Positions 1 through 11,800 of a DNA stretch of 64,000 nucleotides are shown here, one piece after another. Where the stretch lies: assembly GCA_019843655.1 (NCBI GenBank), contig JACDQD010000002.1:12299154-12363153 (forward strand). Direction: 5' to 3'. The notes below the pieces were generated by a model, which was given only the letters and a program-made list of their open reading frames with translations, had not been told where the DNA came from and did not search any database. The position numbers and the translations under genes were made by a program. The stretch comes from Lethocerus indicus (lineage: Eukaryota; Arthropoda; Insecta; Hemiptera; Belostomatidae). The first letter of the stretch is position 1. Each line of letters begins with the position of its first letter.

Positions 1-562
1 ATTTGTGAGTAAGTGCTCAATTGCTTAAGTGGAATGAATTCGCGAATTGTTACTGTTTCACAAAAATATGAGTCCTATAAACCAGGGTTCCCTTCGCCCG
101 GAGGGAGTTTCAGATAAATACGAGATATTAAGTTTTTCTTTTCATCTGTTCACCCTGCAGCCCGACTCGGGTACGAGTCTTCATTACCCAATGTAGAAAT
201 ACGTAAGTGTAGGTAATTGGGGGGAAAAAGAGAGGAAACACGAATGTTAAGCGAACATTTAACTCAGTCAGAATCGGAACAGGGGGTATCCGTGAAAATG
301 TTTCGTAATCTATCCGCCGAATGCGGACCGAACGGTTTTGTTGTAATTAAAATGAGAATGGGTATCGCAACCTGAATCTGACAAATTATGCGCCACTGTT
401 AAGACGAATTATCCGGGCGGCCGTCCGGACACAGCGCGCGGATAATACCACCGCGGTTCTAACTGCATCAACAGGACGCTTCCACAAACAATTACCAAAA
501 CAGCGCCATTAGTTTTTATCGCGCCGCAGTTTCACGAATCATTACCGAATTCCCGGCCGGCA
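1..562. other. Non-coding flank, mixed composition
   Basis: No gene is recognised. The first 400 bases are AT-rich. Bases 400-560 are richer in CpG and include several GCGC and CCGG words. No long reading frame and no RNA-gene signature is visible. Confidence 0.6.
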
Positions 563-616
563 ACCCTCCCTCCCTCCCTCTCTCCCACCATCCCTCTCTA
601 CATCCCTCCATCCCAC
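563..616. repeat. CCCT/CT-rich simple repeat
   Basis: An imperfect pyrimidine array is built mainly from CCCT units with CT and CCAT interruptions. It sits at the edge of the preceding CpG-richer segment, an arrangement that recurs elsewhere in the window. Confidence 0.85.
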
Positions 617-2527
617 CAACTACTGTCCCAGCTTTATTTACGACTGCGTTCACTAGTCATTTTGCGTATCACAGCGCTCATCATCAAAATGGTAACGCTC
701 GGCGGTAATGACCGCAGAATCTTGTCATAACTACTGCCATTATATTTAAGATGTTATTTTTGAATACCTCGTCTCTTGTGTCTCCGCTCACCGGTACAAT
801 GGGAGATTTTATGTTTTTAACAACAAAAGAACTCTACTACTAATTTAGGATTAATTGTACGTACTCTACCCCTTATCTCGGCATATTTCGTAGGACGAAT
901 TATGTCTGTAGTTGAGGTACACTGAACAGTAAATTATTACGATTCGAATTCGTCCAAATATTCTACAGTCTATAAAACATAGGGGAAAATCGACGTACTG
1001 ACACTATATCGAAATATATTTGATTATAGGGATTATATTATTACAGATCCTGTTTGTCACCACCGTTAGTATGCCTTAAAATGCGTTCACCTCAGTTTCA
1101 GACTGACTATATCGATGAAATTCGATACCATTTTGAAATCGAAACCTGAAATTCTCTTGCGGTAGCACAGTATCGCCTCGTTGGCTGAAAATGATTTACA
1201 GTTATCACAAAGCAGCGTATAATATTTGACAGGAAGTGGATGAGATTCGACGGTCGTAACGTGCCATTTCTTGCTGGATGAAAATGGCCGATTCGGTGTT
1301 CACGTAGGCGTTCAAGGGGTCCGTCTCCGATTTCGACGACGAAAAATATTCCCTCGCAGGTTCCCACCGTTCAATTTTATTGGTGAACCGAAAAGCAGCT
1401 TCGGCTCGGTAGGATGTAATCCTGAATTTTACATATTTGACTGAGAAGCGATCGGAGATATTGTCGGATCGGTCGGTTAATGGGATCACCACACTCTTGA
1501 GTGGACGGTTCCCCGGGTACGGAATGGCGGCCGGGACTACCGGAAGACCGTGTTCTCCTTCGCGGGGTTAATTACCGCCGCTAATAATTATACCTATGTA
1601 ACAGTAATTCGGTTTTTAAACCGGTCGCTATTCAAATGGCCGTTATTACAAGCAATATGCAAATATAGGGGGCGGCCCAATTGCCCGCCTCTCGCCCACT
1701 CCGCCAACCCAGAATTCCTACATAATTTAAGTTTAAGATCGGACAACCGTAGTATTTCCATAATAATTGGGTATTAAATTGACGACGGTCTTACCACTCT
1801 GTCTATTGGCATTAAATTTTAAACTGGAAGTGGATTTTGAGGTGGAAAAACACCGCAGGTCGGGTGAAAGTCGGCGGTAATCCCGGTTGCGATTCGTTAC
1901 TCTAAGAATATAGATTTTATTCACCTTTAATCTAAAAATGAAACACAAAATAAAAATTTCCCCGAAACAATATTAGCTTGACACTTGACAATTTAAAGGT
2001 ACGCAAAATGCTAGTTTATTTATCAATTCCAATATGTAACAGATTCGACGCACTCTTCGTTCTTTTAATACATATTTCAGTAAAATATTAATGTTTCACT
2101 TGTCATGCGATACATGACTTGGATATGCTCATATTCAACTCAAAACGTCTTCGAGCTAGCGAATTAAATGAAATATTTAATATTTTTGTTAATAGCAACA
2201 CATAATATACTTTATCCTGCCAGTGCGGCTGATCTGCAGATAGAACCACGTCGAAATACCTAATTATTAATAAACAAATTAAAAATTAGTCTAAGTCTAA
2301 ATAACCAGCCAAATTACTTACCGTTTTAATACTATGGACAACATTCGGTAATCAGTTTTTTTTTAATAGTCAGGATATCGTATAATCGACTTTCATAGGA
2401 TCGAACATACTGCTAGCCAGTATATATTCTCCTCGAGTTTCTAACTCTCGTGCAATGGTATTTACAAGAAATGTATCACTTTGATATTCTATAGAATATA
2501 TTTTGTTGTCGAGTCAAGTAGTCTCTG
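617..2527. other. AT-rich non-coding stretch
   Basis: Mostly AT-rich sequence with a moderately GC-richer patch around 1240-1720. The reading frames here are short, overlap on both strands and resemble no known protein, so they are treated as chance. No RNA gene or mobile element was recognised. Confidence 0.6.
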
Positions 2528-2590
2528 GATGCGTCGGCTCCAGTATTCTGGGGGCGCCGCCGTGGAGCCCTCTCTAGCCCCTGGCAACGG
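2528..2590. promoter_or_regulatory. Isolated GC islet with RFX X-box-like site
   Basis: A block of about 60 GC-rich bases stands alone in several kilobases of AT-rich DNA. It contains a 7-base inverted repeat (2536-2542 with 2563-2569, a 20-base loop). It also has a match to the RFX X-box pattern GTNRCC(0-3)RGYAAC at 2574-2588 with one mismatch and a 3-base spacer. The regulatory role is inference; one such match can occur by chance. A short RNA gene is an alternative, but no Pol III boxes were found. Confidence 0.25.
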
Positions 2591-3358
2591 ATACACATTT
2601 TTGTTAAATTTTTAAGACAAGCAACAATGTCTATATAGTCTATAGTAATTAATATACGTAGAATATAAATTCAGTAATTTAATATATTTGTTTGTTCCTT
2701 CTCCTTACGGACAACATGTGATTTTTTAGAAATTGAAAAAGAATAAAAGTTATGTACTACTTTATCTAATAATAATCGATTAACAATACGATTCTTCAAC
2801 TAGCAATGCCGGTACCAATTCTTGGCATGAACTTATTAACAGTGAATTCCTTAAAGTTATCCAACCATCAGAAAAGATTTAATGATGCCATTTCCACTTG
2901 AGGAGGTTCATACTCACATTTAGATTGCAGGAATGCGATAAATTCCCTAGTTGTGATTTTCTATATGAAATGTTAATCCGTTACGCCATTATCTATTGAC
3001 GTGCATATTGCCTCCAATCGTAATTGATTAGAAGAAAGTATTTTTTATCTGCACGCATGATAATTCTGGTCCGAATCTTGGCAAATAGCTCGGACGATTC
3101 AAAAAATTAAATATATTAGAATACTTTATTTATTGAATTTCGTTTATTACCGGGATTTGATTTCAATCATGTTTTTTTTCACAGCGCGTAGTTCCTTTCT
3201 CAACCGCATTTCCTCAAACTTAGTCAAACTCAGAACCGCGATTTACCTACTATTGATTGGCTTAATTAAGGAGTATTTTTTCGTTTTGAATACCGAAAAT
3301 AAATTCATATTCGATTAAAAGAACATCGTGCAGTGGCAGTGTGTGTGTGGAGCGACGA
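2591..3358. other. AT-rich non-coding stretch
   Basis: AT-rich sequence without a recognised gene. A short GT run (about 3339-3349) precedes the CT array that follows. A partial miR-34-like string near 3334 was considered and dismissed because no hairpin surrounds it. Confidence 0.6.
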
Positions 3359-3377
3359 CTCTCTCTCTCTCTCTCTC

Positions 3378-3432
<55 letters not shown>

Positions 3433-3433
3433 T
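3359..3433. repeat. CT dinucleotide microsatellite
   Basis: An almost uninterrupted CT array of about 75 bases with single-base interruptions near 3380 and 3418. Its translation, serine-leucine or arginine-glutamate alternation, explains the low-complexity reading frames over this spot; these are not genes. The GA strand could bind GAGA-type factors in an insect. Confidence 0.97.
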
Positions 3434-5050
3434 GTCCCTTTCATATCTTTTTGTCCCTTCTACAATTTCTCTAGTCCAATCAAACGGCCCGTTGGTTGAG
3501 ACCGTTCCCTCAGCTGGCCTATGCCCTGGCCACCTGTCCCGACCTACTCCTCCCATACAGGAGGACCGTTCGGAAATAAAAGTGAAACCACTATCCCGGT
3601 CGGAGTTACACGAGGAAATTCAACATCGAACCTGTGAAAATCAAAACTTTCAAAGCTTTCAAAATTTTCAGCGTCTGTTTCAATTCTGAAAAGTGAGCAA
3701 TGAACCAACGGGCTGTCCAATAACGTTATCCAAGGAGAAATGTCTTTGCGCTTGGTCGAAAAACGTTCGATGAGGAAAAAATAATCGCAAAACTAAAAAC
3801 ATATCTTCTTGACATAGTACTCCAATTATTAAATTAAGAATCGTTTATAGCAAATTTTATTTTCCTAAATTAGCCTCGCTTTGAACAAGTGAGTTATTCT
3901 GGAACAATCTCCGACGGGCAATTCTCATTTCATGCATCGTGTCGAAAATATACCGCGCAGGATATACGAAAAAACCATTCATTTAAATGCACTCGTCCAT
4001 TATTTCAAGCAGCGCCGCCTATTAACTAATTTCCTTTTTTATTTTCATATAAAAACAAAAAAATTATTTATCGTGACGGGCCTTCATTCTCCAGCCCACA
4101 GCGACGCACTCATCTGAACAGCAATTAAGACTGTCTATCGCAACATCGGTAAAGTGAAGGCCCAATCAGCTACCTAATGTGGATTTGGATTCAATTAATA
4201 TCGGTCACAAATTTTAAGACGTTCTTGTTATTTCCTCGCTAATGAATGTATGTGTGCTCCAATATGATAGGTTTGTAAATAATCTGTAGAGTACTTTAGA
4301 GTACGTTCAATGTTATTTTTCGTTAATCCTCGGGATGGAACTTTTTAACGCTATTCGAGCGTAAAACCTGAATCGGTGAATACAACTCAGTAAAAACATT
4401 GTAAATTAAAGGGCCGCATTGAATTTGAGAGGCGCATTACAGCCGAAGCTGCATTATTAGAGCTGAGATTAGGCTGGTGAGACCGCAAGAACATTTTCGG
4501 TAGGCTATAAATCATAAATTGCGGCACTGAAGATTTACAGTACATCCTGCCGCTGTCAATAGAAATACCGCATCAGAAAATGGGGTAATAATTGCGTATT
4601 CCCTCCGCTAACTTGTTGTAAAATAAAAAGTTTATTCAGCTGGATATAGGAAGTTTATTATTGTGTCCAAATCACCAATTGATACGAAACTTTTTGTTGG
4701 AGTGCATTTTTCGTCTAATCACCTTAAGACTTGATAGCTTCGGCTAAGTGTCAGTAACCCGAGAGCTGGGCTAGCCCCAGCGCAAAAAACAATGGCTCTA
4801 ATCAATCGAATGTTATGCATACTAAGTCGAGTTGCATTACGCAGTTATCGGGCGGATATTAGAAAAAATGAAGATTATTTTAATTTTTAAGCACGGTTTA
4901 GTGGTAGCAGCTTAGCACAGAGGGGTTGACTGTACTCTGGTTGTGGGGCGAATTTTAATTTCAGTTGCAAATTTGAATTCTCGGAAAGATGGAAGCGTAG
5001 CCCGCCGAGAGGGTAACCGAGAGAAGGCCGACAGGGGAAAAAAACAATGT
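3434..5050. other. Non-coding stretch, mostly AT-rich
   Basis: Bases 3480-3620 have average composition; the rest is AT-rich. No coding similarity, RNA gene or repeat pair was recognised. A weak inverted repeat around 4520-4560 (GCGGCA with TGCCGC) is too short to interpret. Confidence 0.55.
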
Positions 5051-5140
5051 AAGGAAAAAGAAAAATGAAAAAAAAAGAGAAGGAGAGGAGATAGTGGAGG
5101 AGACGTGGGAGGGAGGGATGGAGGGAGGGAGGGAGAGGGT
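5051..5140 (+). repeat. Purine-rich GA/GGGA tract
   Basis: Almost pure purines on the plus strand, passing from A-rich through GA to GGGA units. It is a polypurine-polypyrimidine tract, able in principle to form H-DNA or bind GAGA-type factors. Confidence 0.85.
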
Positions 5141-5520
5141 GTATGATATGAATACTAATAAGTGTTGAGGATTGGAGCGGTGGTGGGAGGTGCGCACGCC
5201 TTCAACATGGTGGATAGACCGGACCCGGCGGTTGTTGCTTTTTACTTTTGACTCACGATCGGGCCCACGTAATTATATAGCATATATATTACAGGGTTGC
5301 ATGACCCCCACCCCCACCCCCGGCCCCGGCCACGGCCAAGCTCCCACACGCTTTTTTTACATATATTTAATGCGTTCGGGTTCGAACCCCGACCATTCAC
5401 TCAGTCGTTTGAGTGTGGAGGAAAAAAAATGTATTCCGTGGAAAACAAAATCCGGCCGCGTCATTTCTCACAGGTGCACGATACACATAAGTACAGGCCA
5501 ATATATATAATAACTGCCGA
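5141..5520. other. Moderately GC-rich islet
   Basis: A GC-richer segment with a CCCCCA/CCGG-rich patch at 5301-5335 and a tRNA T-arm-like element at 5376-5392. No complete tRNA is present. The two overlapping short frames here do not resemble known proteins. Confidence 0.5.
5376..5392 (+). other. Orphan Pol III B-box / T-arm-like element
   Basis: A perfect 5-base-pair stem (TCGGG with CCCGA) closes a TTCGAAC loop, exactly the geometry of a tRNA T arm. The B-box consensus is matched at all but one position. No A box, anticodon arm or acceptor partner is found within tRNA distance on either strand. It may be a tRNA or SINE fragment, a stand-alone TFIIIC site, or chance. Confidence 0.25.
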
Positions 5521-6526
5521 CAGTTTACACTTTTTAATTAAAACTAAATGATGAAAAATACAATTTACACCGAAAACTAAATAGGTCGTATCACGCGTCC
5601 GATCATTTGTCTCCACCAGTCTATTTGGTCTGAAGCTATACCAGTTTCGAATTATGTGCAGAATCTGAACGTATAAGACGGAACGGTAGTAGTGAAATAA
5701 TGCAACAGTACCTCACTATACCTCACAATACCCCAGAGACCGGTTAGACTTGAGGCAATATCCCGAAAGTTTATAACAGGTGAAATTTCCAGCATTTGTT
5801 CTACACTTCTCTGCAAGCGACATAAACATTGTACGATGGCACATTGTGTCCAGCATATTGTAACATATGAATAGAATATTTGCTGTATAATGATGACATA
5901 TTTTTGTCCCATGACGGTAAAACGTATGAGACTGGCGTCGTTCTTATGGCTTTCGAAAACAACTGATCTACCGATCAATGAAAGAACAGTAACTCACACA
6001 ACTCCATTACCTAGACCCTAATAGGAAACAATTCATCTAACTGCCAAGTGTTCCATTTTTTCAAATATTGTTTACCTATTATTATTTAAAATACCCTTGT
6101 ACCATTTACAAAAAATTATAATAGTTTTGCGGTGTTTGGCGTTATGACCTTATTAAAGAAGTAAAGTATTATATTCTGTACAAATTATAATAATTATTCA
6201 CAAAATCAAATTAAAATTTGAATGTTTAAAAATTCCCTCCAGATGAAAATGTCTAAGATATATGAATCTCACTTCATAACAGCAATCTATCATAATAACT
6301 GTAATTAAACTAATTTACAATTCTATATTTAATACTCACAATTTTCTATACAGGAAATGGGTTTGCATAATTTAATTTGCAATGTCTGTAATAACGTAGA
6401 CTTCAAAGATATAATTAAAACTGGATATTAATTTTAATGTTTCCAGTTCACCTTTTCTGGTTGTACTTTCAATTAGCGGAATATTGATTGTACTAAATAT
6501 ATTTTATTGATTTTCTTTTATTACAG
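5521..6526. other. AT-rich non-coding stretch
   Basis: Very AT-rich, especially after 6000. It ends in a pyrimidine-rich run leading to CAG at 6524-6526, a good-looking 3' splice site discussed in the findings. No gene was recognised. Confidence 0.55.
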
Positions 6527-6900
6527 TCGGTCGAGTTTTTTCAGGATTGGACGGACGCTGTCGGTCGAAGTCGTAGAGGAGATGAATGAATGTATGTCCT
6601 TGGTGGTCCTGGCCCCGATGCAAGCACAGTACAAAGCGGTACATCATCCGACCAAATTAGGCATTTAGCCATAATGGCGGGCAATTTCACATCCACTTTG
6701 CGGGCTCAAACAAATAAACCCGACTTGTTTCAGAACTGCCTCCGGTCACACCCTCCGAATTTAAACGCTAATAATTTAACAGTTGTTAATTCTAAATCGG
6801 TCCCCGACAGTAATATCGTTATTTTTTCAAATTATATCGTCCCACTTCATTATCCCATCAATTAATTTGGATTTGCATATAATGAAAGATTGAGTCGGCC
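6527..6900. other. Average-GC islet with Pho/YY1-like palindrome
   Basis: Composition rises abruptly after the acceptor-like CAG. A frame beginning at 6528 stays open for 46 codons to a stop at 6666-6668, without similarity to anything I know. The palindrome GCCATAATGGC at 6668-6678 places two Pho/YY1 cores head to head. Whether this is a terminal exon or a regulatory islet is undecided. Confidence 0.3.
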
Positions 6901-7680
6901 GTGGAAGGGGGCCGCTGATTTTATAATTTGAGATTGTAAATTGTTTGATTTGATCTTCTCGGTCAGTTTAACAATTTAACGCGTAATGTTTTATTCAAAT
7001 ATCCTCGGGATACATTTTCCGACTTATATTACGACAATACAACGTGTATAATTTGAGACATCTACTCATTGTTACATAACGTTGTGATCGTGGGCAAAAG
7101 TTTGGGATATGCCGGAAAACTGGACGCGACATTTCGTGAAACCATAATTAAATTTGAAGAATTCAAATATGTAATTGAACTCCATTAGAAATATAAATTA
7201 TATACGGATTTAACAGAGTTTAAAATTAATGTAAATAATAAAAATAGAACGATTGCTTCAATGACATTTCAAGCCAAAATTCAATCAGCTAACCGTTCTT
7301 ATAAACGTTATATACGTTACAACATTGATTGATATTCATGGGATGAATAATATCCCAGGATATCCTGTAGAAAATTTAAATGGGAGTACAAATCAAATAT
7401 TATAGTGATACAAATAGGCGTGCATATGAACAGGTACACGCCTGTTAATAACGTTCGACATTCACAGAATGGTTAATACTACTTTTTCTATTTACTAATA
7501 CAACGGGAGTAAATTTATTCCGGTACAAAATTGTGGGTGTTCACCGCTATAAATGTAGGCTCAAAATTTATTTTGATTTAATTTATCGGTATCGGACAAG
7601 TTTAATGATTTTATATCGGTATAATGGAGTCGGATTATATTTGATCTGGTAGATATTTATTTTGTAAATAAGTCGGCCTA
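6901..7680. other. AT-rich non-coding stretch
   Basis: AT-rich sequence containing no recognised gene, repeat copy or structured RNA. Confidence 0.6.
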
Positions 7681-8310
7681 ACTTATTGACAGGGGGGGGG
7701 GTGGTTCGCCCTTTGGGATGTATTGTTTCTGTGGGGGTGGGTGGGTGTGGTGGTGGTTGGGGTGTGGAGGGCGTTGCCATGACTACGCGCGGATCCCCCC
7801 TCAGTCACTTAATATTGATCGCTCCAACTTCCACCATTGGCCGGCACCACTCTCTAGCTCTCTCTCCCTCCATCACTCTCCCCATCACTCTCTCTCTCTC
7901 TCTCTCTCTCGCTTTTCCTCTTCCACCGACAATCTTATAAATCTCCTAGAAAGCTACTCACTTTCTGCCGTTCGCTAACCACTTTTCGGGGCCCCGTGGA
8001 TTGACTGCTTTTAAAGCCGGCTCGGGCCGGTGAGGCTCGAGTGCCTCTCGTCGAGTGCTAGGCCCCGTCCACCATTTGTATCGCACGGGGCTAAAACAAA
8101 TGTTTTCGGTGCGATTACGGTCGCTTTTTTTTTCTTTTTCTACTCCGTTGTCTCGAAGATCGGACGAAAACTTTTCCAATTATCGCGGCTCTTTGGCCAC
8201 TCGAAGTCGACTAATGGGTCGACGGTTTTAACTGGAGGGAAAATAATCTCCGCGGAGGACATCGAAGGTATTTATTATTAATAAACGGAAATTTCTAATC
8301 TGTCCGACAA
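7681..8310. promoter_or_regulatory. GC island with G tracts, CT array and TATA-like box
   Basis: A GC-rich island starting with ten consecutive G (7692-7701) and further G runs to about 7765. A GCCAT core lies at about 7775, a CT array at 7888-7910, and TATAAAT at 7936-7942 downstream of the pyrimidine tract. The order is compatible with a promoter or enhancer, but no transcript start can be shown and no exon is recognised downstream. Reading frames over the CT array are low-complexity artefacts. Confidence 0.3.
7888..7910. repeat. CT dinucleotide microsatellite
   Basis: Uninterrupted CT units inside the GC island, preceded by a looser CT-rich lead from 7857. Confidence 0.95.
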
Positions 8311-9180
8311 GCTCCAACGATGAAACGGGCCGCATTACGAGACCGCACGTGAAATCTGGTTCGAAGTCTGTATAGAAAATAAGATAAATGAGAACGCTTT
8401 ACCCGATAGTTAAAAGGTTGTAGTTAATGGTTCTGAACACGGGGATAGTGAAACCAACCTCCTTTCTGTAATTATTGGTGCGAAGAGTAATCGCAGTTCG
8501 TATGTTCTGATCTTCGGAGATTTATTAAAAAAAAAATAACGAGGCTATCGAAATGATATATGATTATTCCAGTTTCAATGCTTGATCATAGTCAATATAG
8601 AAGAAATAATGACCACATGTAAAAACAGGACAAGTCGTACAGAATTATTACATATAGGTATCTTTAATTCTAGGAGATATTATGTTAATAAATTAATCGT
8701 ATTATTAAATTACCTTCCGATAAAGCAAAGTTCATAATGGTACTTTCAAAAGTGCTATATATTTGTTAAAAAATTACGATGAATGTTTCGACGGATATAA
8801 AATTTTAATTGTTTACTTTCTCCAGTTGGTTAAGCTCTTGGGACAAATTAACCGAATTTGGTTAATACAGATTACTAGGTATATTATTAAACTTAATACA
8901 TTTCATGTTGTACAATATTTTAATTAATTTAACGATCAATATAAACACTTTTTATTTGTATGTAAGTTTAAATTTGAAATATAATTTGTTTCCGGCCATT
9001 TTAATGTTTGCGGTATTCAATCGTTGGTTTCCTAAGATTTCCTGTGTATCGGTGTCTCCGCGGCCCACAAAAATGGTCCCTCTTATCGGTTTCTTTTGTT
9101 AATTTCGACGACTATTAGTAAGTCAGTAACAAGATAGCATTAAAAATTCATTCGGTCAGATTTATTTCAAAGCGATAAAT
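8311..9180. other. AT-rich non-coding stretch
   Basis: AT-rich, no gene recognised. A short perfect inverted repeat lies at about 8848-8867 (ATTAACC with GGTTAAT, 6-base loop). The 65-codon frame at 8905-9102 is AT-driven and unlike known proteins. Confidence 0.55.
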
Positions 9181-9780
9181 GATGTGTCGGCGTCGTACCC
9201 GCGGTACCGCGGGTTCTAATCTGTTTAGGGGGGGGCGAGCCCTAATTGTCGCCAGGACGGTCACCCTGGCGGCCCTACATTATTCATGACCCCGCCGCTC
9301 AGTTGGGAGGGTTTTTCATTCTCGTGCTACCTGAAAAACCTCGACAATTTTCCCCTCCTTAATTGCGGTCCTTCGGAGGGAAGGACAACGATTTTTTTTG
9401 TACCCGCTCGGCGGTGAGTCGTAATATTGATTTACTCCGTGGACAGACTGGGCGGACAAAAAATAGAAATAAAAAACCCTGGCCGACTTCCGCCGTCATC
9501 GTTACGCCAAACCTGCCTCAGATCGAGACAAACAAGTTCACCGTACGTCTTAATCATTATGACACGCTTTTAGGTCCCTAATACATGCGGTTGCTGGCGT
9601 TATCCAAGGCACAGGTGTGACAGGAAAACCGCAACGGAATGGAGTACGAGAACTGAGAAGACAAATCTGAAAACTGAGAACTGATCTGAATCTGATTTCC
9701 AATACAGGAAAAATCCAGGAATGGCTGTAGGTCAACCCCTGCCAACCGATATTCTTCCCGCGGTAACCTTTGCTCATCCG
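9181..9780. promoter_or_regulatory. GC island with 18-base palindrome
   Basis: A GC- and CpG-rich island holding the perfect palindrome at 9197-9214, a short GCCAGG/CCTGGC inverted repeat at about 9251-9270, and TTATTCATGA-type AT words between GC blocks. It looks like a candidate conserved regulatory element. No coding potential was recognised. Confidence 0.3.
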
Positions 9781-11040
9781 ATTTCTATATTGTTGATTTC
9801 TTTATAGTTTCTATAAAGTTATTGTATTACCTATCTATAATCATCCGGGAAGTTTAATAAAACAAATAAAGCATTCTTACAGTGTTGAATATTACAGATG
9901 TGGTTCTTCAAACTTGCATGCAACGGTACAGGTTTACAATAATAATTTTCAGTTTTTCAATTTTTCAAAGTTTTTATATGGATTTTAAGGAATTTATTAG
10001 ACTGGTGCATTAGTTTATTTGTATACCTTTTGGTTTATTTTTATTACCTATGTCAAGAGTAATTTGATACCGTGTATTTCCTTTAAAATAACATTTTTAA
10101 ATTCAATGAAACAAATGAATGTTTGCAGCTAAACTTACTTATATAATCAAGACGTTGAAAATATATATGGACAGAAAAATAAAAGATATCTTACAGAAAT
10201 GGTGAGGTTCTTGGTTTTATGACTTGTAAGAAATAAAATATATAAATACACGTTCAATTTGATACATTTTAACGTTTCCTACCAGTGTATGAACAGTTAG
10301 GTAGTATTATGACATGAGCGTACATTTTAATATTCAAATTAATGACAGTTTAAATTGTACACGTTTCCACAATCTCGACTGCAATCATTTTTAAACGCTC
10401 TGTCGGTGGATGAAGGTTGGAAATTTTATACAGAAGCATTATCCAGTGCAGATTTATGATCGGAGCACAATTATGCGCGAGGAACCGTCCGATGACTGAT
10501 ATTGAAGTAATATCTTTATTTTATCGGGGACTTTGTAATTTGAAATTTTTCTTTCGTAAATTGCCCCCGCGATTCTAGTTTATTTTTTCTACCGGATACC
10601 GGCGGACTTTTTTCCCTTCTGCAGTTTTATTTGTAAGCTGAGAAAGGATTAAATTTTGTTTTGAATTCATGAACCCGCCTCGGGAATGTTAAATATTTCC
10701 GGGATAATGTTAAATAAACGCGTTTATTTAATTTTATCCAAAATGACAGCGCGACGTCATTAAATGGAGAAACGAAGCGTGTAGGAATCCCTTCCCAGGA
10801 CGTTAACACTTGGCCCAGAAGTTAACGGGAGAAGTGAGTCGGAAAATTGCATTCCCTGAGTATAAGCGCTTCTCAGGCCTGTTTCCCTCCTCTAATACAC
10901 ACATCAAATGAAATTTACCTTCAATGCAAAATCCTGATCGGCAATTTATCGGTCGAGAGCTCTATTGTGCCACTTAAAGAACTACTGAAAGGAATTATCG
11001 AGTAACGAAGTAAAATATAATAAATCTTACGGATTAATGA
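9781..11040. other. AT-rich non-coding stretch
   Basis: AT-rich with one small perfect hairpin at 9800-9818 (8-base-pair stem CTTTATAG/CTATAAAG, 3-base loop). No gene was recognised. Bases 10580-10880 are closer to average composition. Confidence 0.55.
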
Positions 11041-11800
11041 TATTACGGATGACGCCTAACGCGCCTTTCATAACTGTCACTGCAGTTATAATGGTTTTCC
11101 AACTATTGAAGTCCTATTCCCGTTTAAGTTTAACAGATTTTCCGCCTCAGAAACAAGCCGGCACTCATCGCTTCGTAATGATAGCCCAATTGAGGTAAGG
11201 GGTAACCAACAGTGTGGGGGACAGACGATAATACGGGTTTCTTTATTGTGGGGTATTATACAAAAACACACCGTTTACGTCCGGTCGCTTTACGAGCCAT
11301 ATAAAATTTATGGGAGTCCGCCGGCGGCAATTTAAAGACAATCGTGGAATCGGCTGTCGACAAGTGATTAAGCTGTCGCAACGGCGGTGCCGTTCGGCGC
11401 AAGTGCTGATCCGCTGCTTGACCCCCCCCCCATCCCCGGTGTTTATTGCTGGTGGACAATTCGAGCCGGCCACCGAGTGCCCCGTCTGGCACGAACTGCA
11501 CTTAACGCCTCGTTACAAGTGCGTGTGCAATCTCACAGCGTCCGGTCAACACCCATCTACATAACCGTGTGCCCGCCACCCATTACGGCTGTTTACACCG
11601 ATCATCACTTGTCACCGCCCCGAATAGCCACGGCCCATGACAATAATTCCGCACGAGGGAAACGGCCCATTAGAGACCCGCCTATCTCGCTCTTTTCAAT
11701 TCGTTTACACCTAATTGCAGCGAAATTATTGCAGCTTTTCAGAACCTGGCCGTACTTTAAGGACTCCTTTCCTAGCAATCTTTTAGTACTAAAAATTCAA
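11041..11800. promoter_or_regulatory. GC island
   Basis: GC- and CpG-rich island with a run of ten C (11422-11431). Several overlapping open frames occur on both strands (up to 139 codons at 11387-11806). Their coexistence in one GC-rich block reflects low stop-codon frequency rather than genes, and none resembles a known protein. Confidence 0.3.

Noticed and set aside
668..690. Seed-like match to the miR-2 family
   Set aside because: Only the seed matches; the 3' half differs and there is no surrounding hairpin.
3334..3346. Ten-base match to miR-34
   Set aside because: The match runs into a GT repeat and no precursor hairpin is present.
3333..3689. 118-codon frame rich in serine-leucine across the CT array
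   Set aside because: It is a translation of the microsatellite with no recognisable domain on either side.
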